Source of the DNA: Legionella sp. MW5194
GTDB lineage: Bacteria; Pseudomonadota; Gammaproteobacteria; Legionellales; Legionellaceae
Length of the DNA: 64,000 nucleotides
Assembly (NCBI RefSeq): GCF_016864235.1
Contig: NZ_CP045732.1
Location: 1,116,001 to 1,180,000, forward strand
Reading direction: 5' to 3'
Part shown: positions 37,211-46,046 of the stretch, in pieces
How positions within the stretch are numbered: position 1 is the first letter of the stretch
Layout: every line of letters begins with the position of its first letter
Translations under genes and position numbers: made by a program
The notes under the pieces: generated by a model
Database searches by the model: none
What the model saw: only the letters and a program-made list of their open reading frames with translations
Told to the model about the DNA's origin: nothing

Positions 37211-37639
37211 ATGGAACAGTTGAAATCGTTGTTTGCAGTGATCGTCATGATGTTGTTTGTTCCTGCTGTCATGGCTGCTTCACCAGCCGGAACCTGGACC
37301 ACCATTGATGATGTCACCGGTAAAAAACGCGCTGTTGTTCGCATCAATGTGTCAGGCAATACGTTAAGTGGTACTATCATTAAAGTTTATCCTCAGGCCG
37401 GCGACACCGGCATTTGCTCCAAATGCCCAGGCGGCTTTAAAGGCAAACCCATTCAAGGGCTGCGATTTGTCTGGGGTTTGAAAGACAAAGGCAATGGCGA
37501 ATGGGACGGTGGCCAAATTCTTGATCCAAAAACCGGTAAAGTTTACCGTGCCAAAATGAGCTTAAAAGGCAATAAACTCTACGTTCGCGGTTATGTGGGT
37601 GTGTCTGCCCTTGGCCGTACGCAGGTTTGGGTGAGGTAA
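37211..37639 (+). CDS. DUF2147 secreted protein
   Basis: A 142-residue protein with a signal peptide (MEQLKSLFAVIVMMLFVPAVMA) followed by a DUF2147 domain: SPAGTWTTIDDVTGKKRAVV, the Cys pair ICSKCPGGFKGKPIQGL, VWGLKDKGNGEWDGGQILDP, GKVYRAKMSLKGNKLYVRGY and FLGR-type end (GRTQVWVR). A lipocalin-like periplasmic or secreted beta-barrel whose function in bacteria is not established. Single gene, with its own promoter and terminator. Confidence 0.9.
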   Translation: MEQLKSLFAVIVMMLFVPAVMAASPAGTWTTIDDVTGKKRAVVRINVSGNTLSGTIIKVYPQAGDTGICSKCPGGFKGKPIQGLRFVWGLKDKGNGEWDGGQILDPKTGKVYRAKMSLKGNKLYVRGYVGVSALGRTQVWVR

Positions 37640-37656
37640 TCACCGATTCCATGAAA

Positions 37657-37688
37657 ATCCAATGGCCTTGGCCATTGGATTTTTTATT
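37657..37688 (+). terminator. Rho-independent terminator
   Basis: A perfect 11-bp stem ATCCAATGGCC / GGCCATTGGAT with a TT loop is followed directly by TTTTTATTT, 18 bases after the DUF2147 stop. A strong canonical terminator. It may also serve the convergent F-box gene, since A-runs flank the other side. Confidence 0.9.
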
Positions 37689-37709
37689 TCCAGCAAAGAG
37701 TAATCTGCT

Positions 37710-40544
37710 TCACGACACCCGACAACACGATCCTTCTTCCGGTAATGGCAAAGGGGCAATTGTCTTATTTGAAAACAGGCAGTAAGGATTGTCCGGTAGC
37801 GAATGCGTGTTGCGAGGGTGCTCCTGAATTGTTAAGCAGGGCTCAGGCTCCTTTTCTTCTGCAACGGGCTGTACCGTTTCAAAAGGAAGGCATTCAGGCA
37901 CAGGGCCTTTTTGTGTTGTAAAAATGCAGTTGATGAGCCGTTTTTTCAACTGCAATCCCGCTTTGAGCAAGGGGATTAATTCCTTAGGTATCCAGGCAGC
38001 ACCACCCAAACGACCAATGACATCTTTACCCAAACCCAAAGGCAGAAACTGTTCCGTACTTAAGTCGGGAAAATGTTGAAAGTCAACAGTAAAAGCAGAT
38101 CGTAATTGTCTATTTTCAAAATCGATAATCGCCACTTGAAAGGCCATGTGTCTTGTTCCATGAGCGAGGTAATTGGTATACGTGATGAATAATCCCCCGA
38201 GCTTTACTTTGTTCTTGCCGGGTTCTTTAGCCGTGAGGATAAAATCCTCATCACCAAAAAGAAAAGCGGTCAGATCGTCTGGTTTGATTAGCTGCAGATG
38301 TTCCACCTGAAAAACGCTGCCATCAAATACTTCGCTGGCAAAACGCTTTGTATGCCTGGGCAGTGCCTCAAGCGATTGACTGGGATAATTCACCATCAAC
38401 GGTTTAAGCGCTTCATCCTTTGCAAAAATGCCCAACCCTGAGTAGTAAAGGACATGAAGCAGAAATAAATGGGCATTGGATAAGCGACTGATTTGATGGA
38501 TATTAGTCGATTCCGGCACTTTTTGCAGGATTTGCTTTAATTGGCGGATTGAATTATCCACTCGAATGTCGCTGCCCTTGTCGTCGACACGCCTCTGCAA
38601 TTCAGCGAACAGCGATTCCACGGCGTCCTGCAATGGAAGGCTGCTGGTTAAAGAGAAAGGATTGACTTTAATCATCTTAAATTCCTCAAACAAGGGGTTA
38701 AAGGGATGGCTTGTTTTAAGGAAAAAATTCTTCTCAAAAAGAGAGGGAGGATAATACTCAAACACCAGGTTTATCCAGGCTCTTTTCTTCTTCGTCCTTA
38801 AAAAAGCGTCCATTAACAAGGATTTCAACTCTTTGAGCATCGGTTTGCGCAGGTTTTGCCGGCTTAATTCGCTGTGATTCAGAAGCATTTTTTCAAATGT
38901 GATAAAAAAATTCTCTAATCGCGCCGTGTTTTTAGCAACGGAGTCCGGTATTAGTCGTACTTTGTGCAAATAACTCCATTCCAGATTCATCAGACTTAAA
39001 TCAACGTCACGCAGGTCGACATTGATAAAACTGGTATAGCTTAAATTGGTACCTGTAAAATCAGCCCCGTCAATGACCGTACCCATCAAACAGGCCCCGG
39101 CTAAATTAGCAGCACGTAAACTGGTTTTTTTAAGCTTCGCACCCGATAAGTCGGCATGGCTTAAATCAGCCCCGTTCAAGTGTGTGTTTTCGAGCACGGC
39201 GTTGACTAATGAGGCATGCTTCAAACTTGTATAACGCAGATTGGCATGACTTAAATCGGTTTCTTCCAAACGACTGTGGTCCAGTTTGGCATAACGAAGG
39301 TCCGCTTGAATCAAACAGGCTTTTGACAGATTCATATGAGAGAGTGTGACATAGGCCAGCGGTGCAAAAGAAAGGGCAGCGCCCACGAGCGGCATTTGAC
39401 TAAAATAAACGGAAGGCAAAAGGTTAATGTAACGTTCAGGAAACGTCTTTATATATAAATCGAATAATTCAGAAGGGGTGTTTTTTTTAAGCGTAAAGGC
39501 ATCGGATTTGTCGAGTTTATTAGTGATTCCCGGGGCATTTTGGATGATCAGGGAAAGCTGTAGTCTTGCTTCCGGGTCAATGCGGCTATCGTTGCAGGCC
39601 TCGCATAAACGGCTAATCTCAGGCAGCCAGTCATCTTGCCGAGTCAGCATGTAACAGACAATCTCCTGATTGGACATCGGCATGCGATGGGTCACCAGGC
39701 TGTAAAGTGCTTTATATTCGCTTGTGCGAATGTACCCATGGATAAACGCATAAGCCTCTGCAGGCTTTGCATGGCTCAAATACGCAATCACCTGCGCCGG
39801 GCTTTTTTTGAAACGATCCGCATAGGCGATGGTTGCAATCGCTGACCAATGGTGTGATGTGGTTTGAACGGCCAGTAAATCTTCCATGTTCAAGTGGCTG
39901 AAAATCATAAGCTGTAATTCTTGTGGAAGTAAATCCATCACGGTTTGGCTCGGAAGGGAGGGTGTGAAACGCAATAATGTGGCGTTGGGTGTGGTGTTGC
40001 AGAAGGGGATCAGCGCGGCCATTTCACTGAGCATGTCGTTGCATTGCGCCAAATATCGATAAAAAACAGCAACGGATTTCTTTTCTTCTTCACGAACATG
40101 ATTTGAAATGAGGCGCTCATTGTTTAATCTCTTTTCAAATAATTCGATAAGACTCTGCTGCAATTGTTTGCAGACATGAAAAAAGGACGACAAATGAGAA
40201 GCAGACCAGGCATTATCAATTTTGTATTTTTGTGTCAAGAACCTTGAAATTAAATCAATCTTGACCTCTTCAACAAGGGACTCATGGCACGCCGACCAAT
40301 CTTGTTTAAAGAGCAACCAGAGCAGATGGTCTAATTTCCTTTTTAAGGGCAGAAAATTAACAATGAATCCACTTGAAAGAAGCTCATCCTGGCGGGGCTC
40401 ATTGGTAAAGCAGCCAACCTGATCCAGAAAGTTCTTCGAATCACGGATCCACTCAACCAATTGTTTTACTTTTTTGTCAAAAAAAGAAGGATTTAAATCG
40501 GGGTTTGTTGCTCTGAATTGATGAGAATCACATTTGTTTTTCAT
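37710..40544 (-). CDS. F-box and pentapeptide-repeat protein with C-terminal CaaX-like motif (candidate effector)
   Basis: A 944-residue protein. An F-box-like segment lies at about residues 205-238 (LPQELQLMIFSHLNMEDLL, then HHWSAIA), the eukaryotic motif that recruits SKP1/cullin ubiquitin ligases. Residues about 395-520 are pentapeptide repeats of the A(D/N)LXX type (ADLSHADLSGAKLKKTSLRA). The C-terminal half is unknown. The last residues are SCCRVS, so the protein ends in C-R-V-S, a CaaX-like farnesylation signal next to a second Cys. The layout parallels the Legionella effector AnkB (F-box, repeat domain, CaaX). Translocation and activity are inference. Confidence 0.75.
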   Translation of the reverse strand: MKNKCDSHQFRATNPDLNPSFFDKKVKQLVEWIRDSKNFLDQVGCFTNEPRQDELLSSGFIVNFLPLKRKLDHLLWLLFKQDWSACHESLVEEVKIDLISRFLTQKYKIDNAWSASHLSSFFHVCKQLQQSLIELFEKRLNNERLISNHVREEEKKSVAVFYRYLAQCNDMLSEMAALIPFCNTTPNATLLRFTPSLPSQTVMDLLPQELQLMIFSHLNMEDLLAVQTTSHHWSAIATIAYADRFKKSPAQVIAYLSHAKPAEAYAFIHGYIRTSEYKALYSLVTHRMPMSNQEIVCYMLTRQDDWLPEISRLCEACNDSRIDPEARLQLSLIIQNAPGITNKLDKSDAFTLKKNTPSELFDLYIKTFPERYINLLPSVYFSQMPLVGAALSFAPLAYVTLSHMNLSKACLIQADLRYAKLDHSRLEETDLSHANLRYTSLKHASLVNAVLENTHLNGADLSHADLSGAKLKKTSLRAANLAGACLMGTVIDGADFTGTNLSYTSFINVDLRDVDLSLMNLEWSYLHKVRLIPDSVAKNTARLENFFITFEKMLLNHSELSRQNLRKPMLKELKSLLMDAFLRTKKKRAWINLVFEYYPPSLFEKNFFLKTSHPFNPLFEEFKMIKVNPFSLTSSLPLQDAVESLFAELQRRVDDKGSDIRVDNSIRQLKQILQKVPESTNIHQISRLSNAHLFLLHVLYYSGLGIFAKDEALKPLMVNYPSQSLEALPRHTKRFASEVFDGSVFQVEHLQLIKPDDLTAFLFGDEDFILTAKEPGKNKVKLGGLFITYTNYLAHGTRHMAFQVAIIDFENRQLRSAFTVDFQHFPDLSTEQFLPLGLGKDVIGRLGGAAWIPKELIPLLKAGLQLKKRLINCIFTTQKGPVPECLPFETVQPVAEEKEPEPCLTIQEHPRNTHSLPDNPYCLFSNKTIAPLPLPEEGSCCRVS

Positions 40545-40878
40545 TCATTTTCCTCAAACAGGTTAGGGAAGCGGCTGAGGAAAGCGACGAGGGTTATAGC
40601 TAGTCATTAATGAACAGAGGCGGGGCATTTGTTTTAATTAAAGGACGGAGCTTCATGATAACTTATAATCTCTTTACAACAGCCGGGCTGTGGTGTGATG
40701 AAGATTGCTAAGTGACCAGTCCTCCGCGTTACTCTGTTGAAGAATAACGAAATTGCTTTAATTGCAGGCATTTTACCAAAATTTTTGTCTTGATTTAAGC
40801 CGAACAGCGTTGAACTGGCTTTGGCATTTCCTGCAAACTTCAATACAATAGCGGTCTGGTTCCTACGATGGCAAAACG
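40545..40878. other. Intergenic region between the F-box gene and dnaB
   Basis: 334 bases without a convincing gene. It carries the promoter of dnaB at its right end and presumably the promoter of the minus-strand F-box gene at its left. A 69-codon minus frame at 40634-40843 has no ribosome site or family and is not called. A 15-base match to CRISPR spacer 34 occurs at 40631-40645. Confidence 0.6.
40821..40849 (+). promoter_or_regulatory. Candidate sigma-70 promoter of dnaB
   Basis: TTGGCA (40821-40826), a spacer of exactly 17 bases and TACAAT (40844-40849), 30 bases before the dnaB start. Both hexamers match consensus at five of six positions or nearly so. The best promoter-like match noticed in the window. 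Confidence 0.6.
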
Positions 40879-42264
40879 ATGGTTGAGGTTCAAACGCGAA
40901 AAACAGCAGCAGTCGACCCCTTGAAGCGTCCCCCGCATTCGGTGGAGGCGGAGCAATCCATTATTGGCGGCGTCATGCTGGACAATCAGGTTTGGGACAA
41001 AATCAGCACCAAACTCTGCGAAGCGGATTTTTATCGTACCGAGCATCGGGTGTTATTCCGTACCATCGTCGAATTGTCCAAGCGGGAACAACCCTTTGAT
41101 GTGGTCACACTGCTTGACATGCTTAAATCCAATAATGATTTGGATGATGCCGGCGGGGAAACCTACCTGTTCGAGTTGGCGAATAACACACCAAGCGTGG
41201 CCAATATTTCGGCCTACGCCGACATCGTTCGCGAGAAATCGGTCCAGCGTCAATTGATTGCCATTGCAGGTGAAATTGCAGACGCAGCTTATAATCCTTC
41301 TGGACGGGAAGTACCGGAATTACTGGATTTGGCAGAAACCCGCGTTTTCGCGATTGCCGAGCAAACCGGCGGCGATGGCGGACCTGAGAGCATCAAGTCC
41401 ATTCTGGTGAAGGCTGTGGAAAAAATTGACGCCCTTTATCACAATGGTGATGCCATCACCGGTCTTGCGACCGGTTTAAGCGATCTGGATGCCATGACTT
41501 CGGGATTACAGCCGTCTGATCTCATCATCGTTGCTGGTCGCCCGTCCATGGGTAAAACCACCCTGGTGATGAACATGGCTGAGCATGCCGCCATTCGCGG
41601 CGGCAAACCGGTGCTGGTGTTTTCAATGGAAATGCCTTCTGATTCGCTGGCCATGCGGATGATGTCCTCGTTAGGGCGGATTGATCAGCACCGCATACGA
41701 ACAGGAAAACTCGATGACGACGATTGGCCGCGGGTGACCTCCGCGGTGCATATGTTATCGGAAGCGCCGCTGTTCATCGACGATACCCCGGCGTTAAGCC
41801 CCTCGGAAATGCGGGCGCGGGCGAGGCGACTGGCCAAAGAGCATGGTCAACTGGGATTAATCGTAGTCGACTACCTGCAATTGATGAAAGTACCGGGTTT
41901 TAAGGCCGATAACCGCACGGCTGAGATTTCTGAAATTTCACGAAGCCTTAAGGCGCTTGCCAAGGAGTTGCAAGTGCCAGTGGTCGCACTCTCGCAGCTT
42001 AACCGAAGCCTTGAGCAGCGCAGCGATCGCCGTCCAGTGATGTCGGATTTGCGTGAATCAGGTGCGATTGAGCAGGATGCGGATTTGATTTGCTTCATTT
42101 ATCGGGATGAAGTCTATAACGAGGACAGTCCGGATAAAGGAGTGGCTGAAATTATTATTGCCAAACAGCGTAATGGTCCAATCGGCAAGGTGCGTGTTGC
42201 TTTCCTCGGAAAATACACCCGCTTTGAAGATTTGGCATTTAACGGTTATCAAGGGGTAGATTAA
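40879..42264 (+). CDS. dnaB: Replicative DNA helicase DnaB
   Basis: Hexameric 5'-3' helicase that unwinds DNA at the replication fork. At 461 residues it has the N-terminal collar domain (PPHSVEAEQSIIGGVMLDN), RecA core Walker A GRPSMGKTTLVMNMA (about 221), FSMEMPSDSLAMRM, Walker B LGLIVVDYLQLM and SQLNRSLEQRSDRRP with the arginine finger region. No intein is present. alr starts immediately after the stop, so the two are co-transcribed. Confidence 0.97.
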   Translation: MVEVQTRKTAAVDPLKRPPHSVEAEQSIIGGVMLDNQVWDKISTKLCEADFYRTEHRVLFRTIVELSKREQPFDVVTLLDMLKSNNDLDDAGGETYLFELANNTPSVANISAYADIVREKSVQRQLIAIAGEIADAAYNPSGREVPELLDLAETRVFAIAEQTGGDGGPESIKSILVKAVEKIDALYHNGDAITGLATGLSDLDAMTSGLQPSDLIIVAGRPSMGKTTLVMNMAEHAAIRGGKPVLVFSMEMPSDSLAMRMMSSLGRIDQHRIRTGKLDDDDWPRVTSAVHMLSEAPLFIDDTPALSPSEMRARARRLAKEHGQLGLIVVDYLQLMKVPGFKADNRTAEISEISRSLKALAKELQVPVVALSQLNRSLEQRSDRRPVMSDLRESGAIEQDADLICFIYRDEVYNEDSPDKGVAEIIIAKQRNGPIGKVRVAFLGKYTRFEDLAFNGYQGVD

Positions 42265-43356
42265 GTGACAAGGCCCACTCGCGTCCAGATTGATACGCTG
42301 GCGCTTCTTCATAATGTGCAATGCGTGAAACAGTTTGCGCCGGGCAGGAAAGTGATTGCCATGGTCAAAGCCAATGCCTATGGCTGCGGTTTGTCGGAAG
42401 TTGTCCCCGCGCTGGAAGGCCAGGTGGATGCGTTTGGCGTGGCCTGTCTTGAAGAAGCGCTCGCTATTCGAAGCCTGGGGGCGCGCAGTGACTGCGTGCT
42501 GTTTCAGGGCATTTTTACCCCCGATGAACTTGCGGTGGTGTGTGAGCAGTCGTTTCAATGCGTGATCCATCAACCCTATCAATTGCAGTGGCTGGTGGCC
42601 AACCCCTTGCCAAAATCCATCAAAGTCTGGGTTAAAATCAATACCGGCATGCATCGTCTGGGTTTTGCACCCGAAGAATGTTACGAGGTGCTTCAGGCCT
42701 TAATGGCCTGCCCCTGGGTTGATGACGACATTGGTTTAATGACGCATCTGGCCAGTGCCGATGAACCGGATAATCCCAGTAATCAAAGCCAGATGCAAAT
42801 TTACCGCGACTTGGCCTTACCCTCCGGACGGTTAATCCAGAGCATCAGCAATTCGGCTGCGATCATGGCCTTGCCGGATACGCATGCCGACGTGGTGCGT
42901 CCCGGCATTATGCTTTATGGCGTCTCACCGTTTATCAATCAAACAGGACAGCAGCTTGGCCTGGTACCGGTGATGCGTTTTGTTTCCGCCATCAGTGCAA
43001 TCCATCAGTTTCCCGCCGGGGCGCGTATCGGCTATGGCGGAAGCTGGCAAACCAGCAAGCCTTCGGTCATCGGCGTTGTGGCAGCGGGTTACGGCGACGG
43101 GTACCCGCGGCACATTGCCCAGAATACGCCGGTATGGGTGAATGGTGTCCATGCCCCAATCGTCGGGCGTGTTTCCATGGACATGCTCACCATTGATTTA
43201 AGCCATTGCCCGACGGTTAAAATCGGGGATCCCGTCGAACTCTGGGGGCAGTATATCCCTGTAGAAACCATTGCAATGTCAGCAGGAACAATCGCTTACG
43301 AATTACTCTGCCAGTTTTCGCCGCGTATTCGCCAGGATAAAATTGTCAGCACATAA
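42265..43356 (+). CDS. alr: Alanine racemase
   Basis: PLP enzyme making D-alanine for peptidoglycan, 363 residues. The PLP Lys lies in [13 protein letters not shown] (residue about 34) and the second catalytic Tyr in [31 protein letters not shown] and [13 protein letters not shown] are further hallmarks. It starts with GTG directly after the dnaB stop, with AAGGGG about 9 bases upstream. The dnaB-alr order is common in gammaproteobacteria. Confidence 0.96.
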   Translation: MTRPTRVQIDTLALLHNVQCVKQFAPGRKVIAMVKANAYGCGLSEVVPALEGQVDAFGVACLEEALAIRSLGARSDCVLFQGIFTPDELAVVCEQSFQCVIHQPYQLQWLVANPLPKSIKVWVKINTGMHRLGFAPEECYEVLQALMACPWVDDDIGLMTHLASADEPDNPSNQSQMQIYRDLALPSGRLIQSISNSAAIMALPDTHADVVRPGIMLYGVSPFINQTGQQLGLVPVMRFVSAISAIHQFPAGARIGYGGSWQTSKPSVIGVVAAGYGDGYPRHIAQNTPVWVNGVHAPIVGRVSMDMLTIDLSHCPTVKIGDPVELWGQYIPVETIAMSAGTIAYELLCQFSPRIRQDKIVST

Positions 43357-43427
43357 ATTATGGATAATATCTAACCGGGATGGTAGAATGGCAACCGATT
43401 TAGTAACTGATTAAACAGGTAACTCAC

Positions 43428-43877
43428 ATGAAAAAATTAATTTTGGCCTCAGTTTCAGCGTCATTGCTGTTGAGCGGATGTGCGCAGGTTAATAATGAAG
43501 GAATTGGTACGGTAACCGGTGGCGTGGTCGGCGGCCTCATCGGTAGCCAGTTCGGCGGTGGTTCCGGTAAAGTGGCGGCAGCTGCGGGCGGTGCCCTGTT
43601 AGGCGCGTACCTGGGTGGCAATATCGGTCGTACCATGGATCGCCTGGATCGTCTGGAAATGCAACGCGCGCTGGAAACCGCACCAACCGGTAAAGCCGTG
43701 GTCTGGCAAAACCCCGATTCCGGTAACCGTTACACGGTAAGACCTACCCGTACCTATTACAGCAATTCTCAACCTTGCCGCGAATACACCACGCGCGCCA
43801 TCATTGGTGGCAAAACCCAGGAAATCTACGGCAAAGCCTGTCGACAAGCCGACGGCTCCTGGAAAGTGGTTAGCTAA
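43428..43877 (+). CDS. Glycine-zipper lipoprotein (17-kDa surface antigen type)
   Basis: A 149-residue lipoprotein. The lipobox LLLSGC is at residues about 14-19, so the mature form begins with a lipidated Cys. A glycine-zipper segment follows (GTVTGGVVGGLIGSQFGGGS and GGALLGAYLGGNIGRTMD), then a soluble C-terminal domain with RTYYSNSQPCREYTTRA and GKACRQADGSWKVV, as in the Rickettsia 17-kDa antigen family. Likely outer membrane. Followed by a hairpin. Confidence 0.88.
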   Translation: MKKLILASVSASLLLSGCAQVNNEGIGTVTGGVVGGLIGSQFGGGSGKVAAAAGGALLGAYLGGNIGRTMDRLDRLEMQRALETAPTGKAVVWQNPDSGNRYTVRPTRTYYSNSQPCREYTTRAIIGGKTQEIYGKACRQADGSWKVVS

Positions 43878-43902
43878 TCAGCGTTTCCTGCTTAAATCAC
43901 TG

Positions 43903-43945
43903 GCACAAATACCCCGTCTTGGGCGCTGTATTTGTGCTATATTTA
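43903..43945 (+). terminator. Hairpin after the lipoprotein gene
   Basis: A 10-bp stem GCACAAATAC / GTATTTGTGC with a 15-base loop, followed by TATATTTATATAA. It lies 25 bases after the stop and just before the CBS gene. The AT-rich tail could also contain that gene's -10 region. Confidence 0.5.
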
Positions 43946-43987
43946 TATAATCTGGCGGATTGAAATTCCATTAAGCAGGAGTGTGTC

Positions 43988-44419
43988 ATGGCTGATCTCA
44001 TCGCTTCCATTTTGCCCCACCCACGCCGTCCCATTGCTTTTGTTGAACCTCAGATCACAGTTTGTGATTGTGTTACTCTGATGACAGAGAAAGACATCGG
44101 TGCACTGGTTGTTCGTGACAATAACGAACTACTGGGCATTGTCAGCGAGCGCGACATTGTACGTTCCTGCCTGAATAAAAGCCTGTTGCCTGATCAGGTG
44201 ACAGCAGCCGATATTGTCTATAAAGACGTAAGTATTCTGGCTGTCAATGATACAGTCGAAAAAGCCATGGAAGTCATTACTCAAACCAAACGGCGCCATG
44301 TCCTGGTCAAGGATAAAGACGAACTCGTTGCCATTTTGTCCATCGGGGATGTGCTGTTTCATCTTCTCGAAGGGAAAAGCCGGGTTATTGAGCATCTCGA
44401 AAATTACATTCACATGTAA
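43988..44419 (+). CDS. Two-CBS-domain protein
   Basis: A 143-residue protein made of a tandem CBS pair (Bateman module). The first ends with ALVVRDNNELLGIVSERDIVRSC and the second with HVLVKDKDELVAILSIGDVLFHLL (characteristic hydrophobic/IVSxRD blocks at about residues 40-60 and 105-125). Such modules bind adenine nucleotides or SAM and act as regulators. AGGAG precedes the ATG. No fused effector domain; target unknown. Confidence 0.9.
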   Translation: MADLIASILPHPRRPIAFVEPQITVCDCVTLMTEKDIGALVVRDNNELLGIVSERDIVRSCLNKSLLPDQVTAADIVYKDVSILAVNDTVEKAMEVITQTKRRHVLVKDKDELVAILSIGDVLFHLLEGKSRVIEHLENYIHM

Positions 44420-44520
44420 GTTGTCCTGATTACGCTGGGATGAAGGCAGTGATTATTGCCGGATGTACATTGAGATAGTAGACAGGTTATAGTGTGAAAT
44501 AAAAAGAATAAAGGCTTATC

Positions 44521-45720
44521 ATGCGGGTTTTTAAACTGCTCTTTGCGTTTGTCCTTGGCTGTTGGATTGTGTCAACCTGGGGTAATCCTTTGCCTCTCCG
44601 TTGGTATAAGCAGGACAACCAGCAGGTTATATTAAAAGTTGACCTCTTTTTGTCCACCACTTGTCCGCATTGCCGCAAGGCTGATGAATTCTTTAATACC
44701 TTGGGTCAAGAAAAAACATGGCTTGAAATCCAGCGGCATTACATCAATGAAGACAAAGCGGCCCTCGATGCCTTCAGTCAGTTTTTAAAACAGGGGACAA
44801 AAGGCGTTGATGATTATGCCGTACCGGCGATTTTTTTCTGCGACTCCCGCTGGACGGGCTTTGATGAGGCCAAAACCACTGGAAAGAAAATAATCGAAGC
44901 GCTTACTTATTGCCGTCAACAAATCGAAAAAGAAGGGGAATTGACGCAAGCCACGGTCAAAAGCCTGCAACAGTGGGCAACGGCCAGCTGGTATGAAAAT
45001 AACATTGTCAATCCGCCCTCTGCCAGCTCGTTTATACCTATGATGGCCTTCATCGATGCCATAAGCCCCTGCGGTATTTTGGGTCTGTTTGCCCTGATCT
45101 CCTTTTTAACCCTCCAGAAAACCCCTGCGCGCCAATGGGCGTTGGGCGTTTTTTACCTGGTATTGACAACGTTAACGCATTATTTGCAGCAGGCGAATAC
45201 GGCGCTGTATTTCAAGATTCTTCCTTTCTTAATTATCCCGGCGGCGATTGCCGGTATTCTTCTACTCCTCTATGTGGTTGAGAGTCGCTTACAACCCTCG
45301 CCGAGAGGGCGCTTCCAAGGCATGGGGTTTCTCTTTGGTTTAGCCTTGGTGGCCGGTGTTCTTATTCAGTCCTATCAACAAAATTGCGCACCCAATTTCG
45401 CGTTAATTTTCCAGCAGTGGCTGATTGTGCAGCCTTTGTCTTCCGGGCAACGCATGGTTTACATCCTGATCTACCATCTGGTTTATTTTTTCTCTCTGTC
45501 CCTGCTGGTTTTATTGATTATGGGCGTGCTCAAGCAGAAATGGGCCGATAAGCATCAGGCTTATCTGCGCGATGTCGCTTTCATTATTCTGGCTTTTGTC
45601 GGTGCTATTTTATTGGCTTATCCTTCTTTACTGGCCAGGCTTTTGCCCTCATTCATTGTGATCATTATCGCCTTTGCAGGGGCCTGGATAATCAAAAAGT
45701 TAAAAATGGATTACTATTAA
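44521..45720 (+). CDS. Thioredoxin-like / DsbD-like membrane protein
   Basis: A 399-residue protein with a signal sequence (MRVFKLLFAFVLGCWIVSTWG). A periplasmic thioredoxin-like domain follows, with the redox motif TTCPHCRKADEFF (about residues 50-62) and a cis-Pro in YAVPAIFFC. From about residue 175 there are seven or eight membrane helices, the first carrying DAISPCGILGLFALISFL, the Cys-Pro motif of DsbD/CcdA-type electron carriers. Suggests transfer of reducing power across the membrane within one chain; substrate unknown. Confidence 0.72.
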   Translation: MRVFKLLFAFVLGCWIVSTWGNPLPLRWYKQDNQQVILKVDLFLSTTCPHCRKADEFFNTLGQEKTWLEIQRHYINEDKAALDAFSQFLKQGTKGVDDYAVPAIFFCDSRWTGFDEAKTTGKKIIEALTYCRQQIEKEGELTQATVKSLQQWATASWYENNIVNPPSASSFIPMMAFIDAISPCGILGLFALISFLTLQKTPARQWALGVFYLVLTTLTHYLQQANTALYFKILPFLIIPAAIAGILLLLYVVESRLQPSPRGRFQGMGFLFGLALVAGVLIQSYQQNCAPNFALIFQQWLIVQPLSSGQRMVYILIYHLVYFFSLSLLVLLIMGVLKQKWADKHQAYLRDVAFIILAFVGAILLAYPSLLARLLPSFIVIIIAFAGAWIIKKLKMDYY

Positions 45721-45757
45721 CATGTCAGCGGTAGTCAGTTAAGGAAGGGAGAAAACG

Positions 45758-46024
45758 ATGTCGCGTCAACCGGATGATCCGCCTTTTTTTCCCATTGCCT
45801 GTGAGGTGGAGCAGGGGAAAACCTATGACTGGTGCAGTTGCGGCAAAAGCAAAACCCAGCCTTTTTGCGATGTTCACCCTTGCGAAAAGGCGGTGAAATA
45901 TCCGGCGCTGGTGACTGAGACGGTTTGTTTTTGTCAATGCAAGCAGACACAGGATCCGCCTTTTTGTGATGGTTCCCACGCGCCATTGTTGATTGAATAC
46001 ATGAAAAATCGCAACAAAAAATAG
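45758..46024 (+). CDS. CDGSH-type iron-sulfur protein with two motifs
   Basis: An 88-residue protein with two CDGSH-like clusters: YDWCSCGKSKTQPFCDVHP at about residues 27-45 and CFCQCKQTQDPPFCDGSHAP at about 60-79. Each has the C-x-C...C...H pattern binding a 2Fe-2S cluster, the second with the canonical CDGSH and the first with CDVHP. Starts MSRQPDDPPFFP after GAAGGGAG. Probably electron transfer or redox sensing in the cytoplasm. Confidence 0.9.
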   Translation: MSRQPDDPPFFPIACEVEQGKTYDWCSCGKSKTQPFCDVHPCEKAVKYPALVTETVCFCQCKQTQDPPFCDGSHAPLLIEYMKNRNKK

Positions 46025-46046
46025 CTGTCTTTATTAAGGAAGGTTG

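Noticed and set aside
40631-40645. 15-base match between CRISPR spacer 34 (GTTTTAATTAAAGGA) and the region before dnaB, as self-targeting
   Set aside because: Only 15 of 32 bases match, the stretch is AT-rich, and the bases on either side do not match. Not enough for targeting.
40634-40843. Minus-strand 69-codon frame before dnaB
   Set aside because: Crosses the dnaB promoter, has no ribosome site and no recognisable family.
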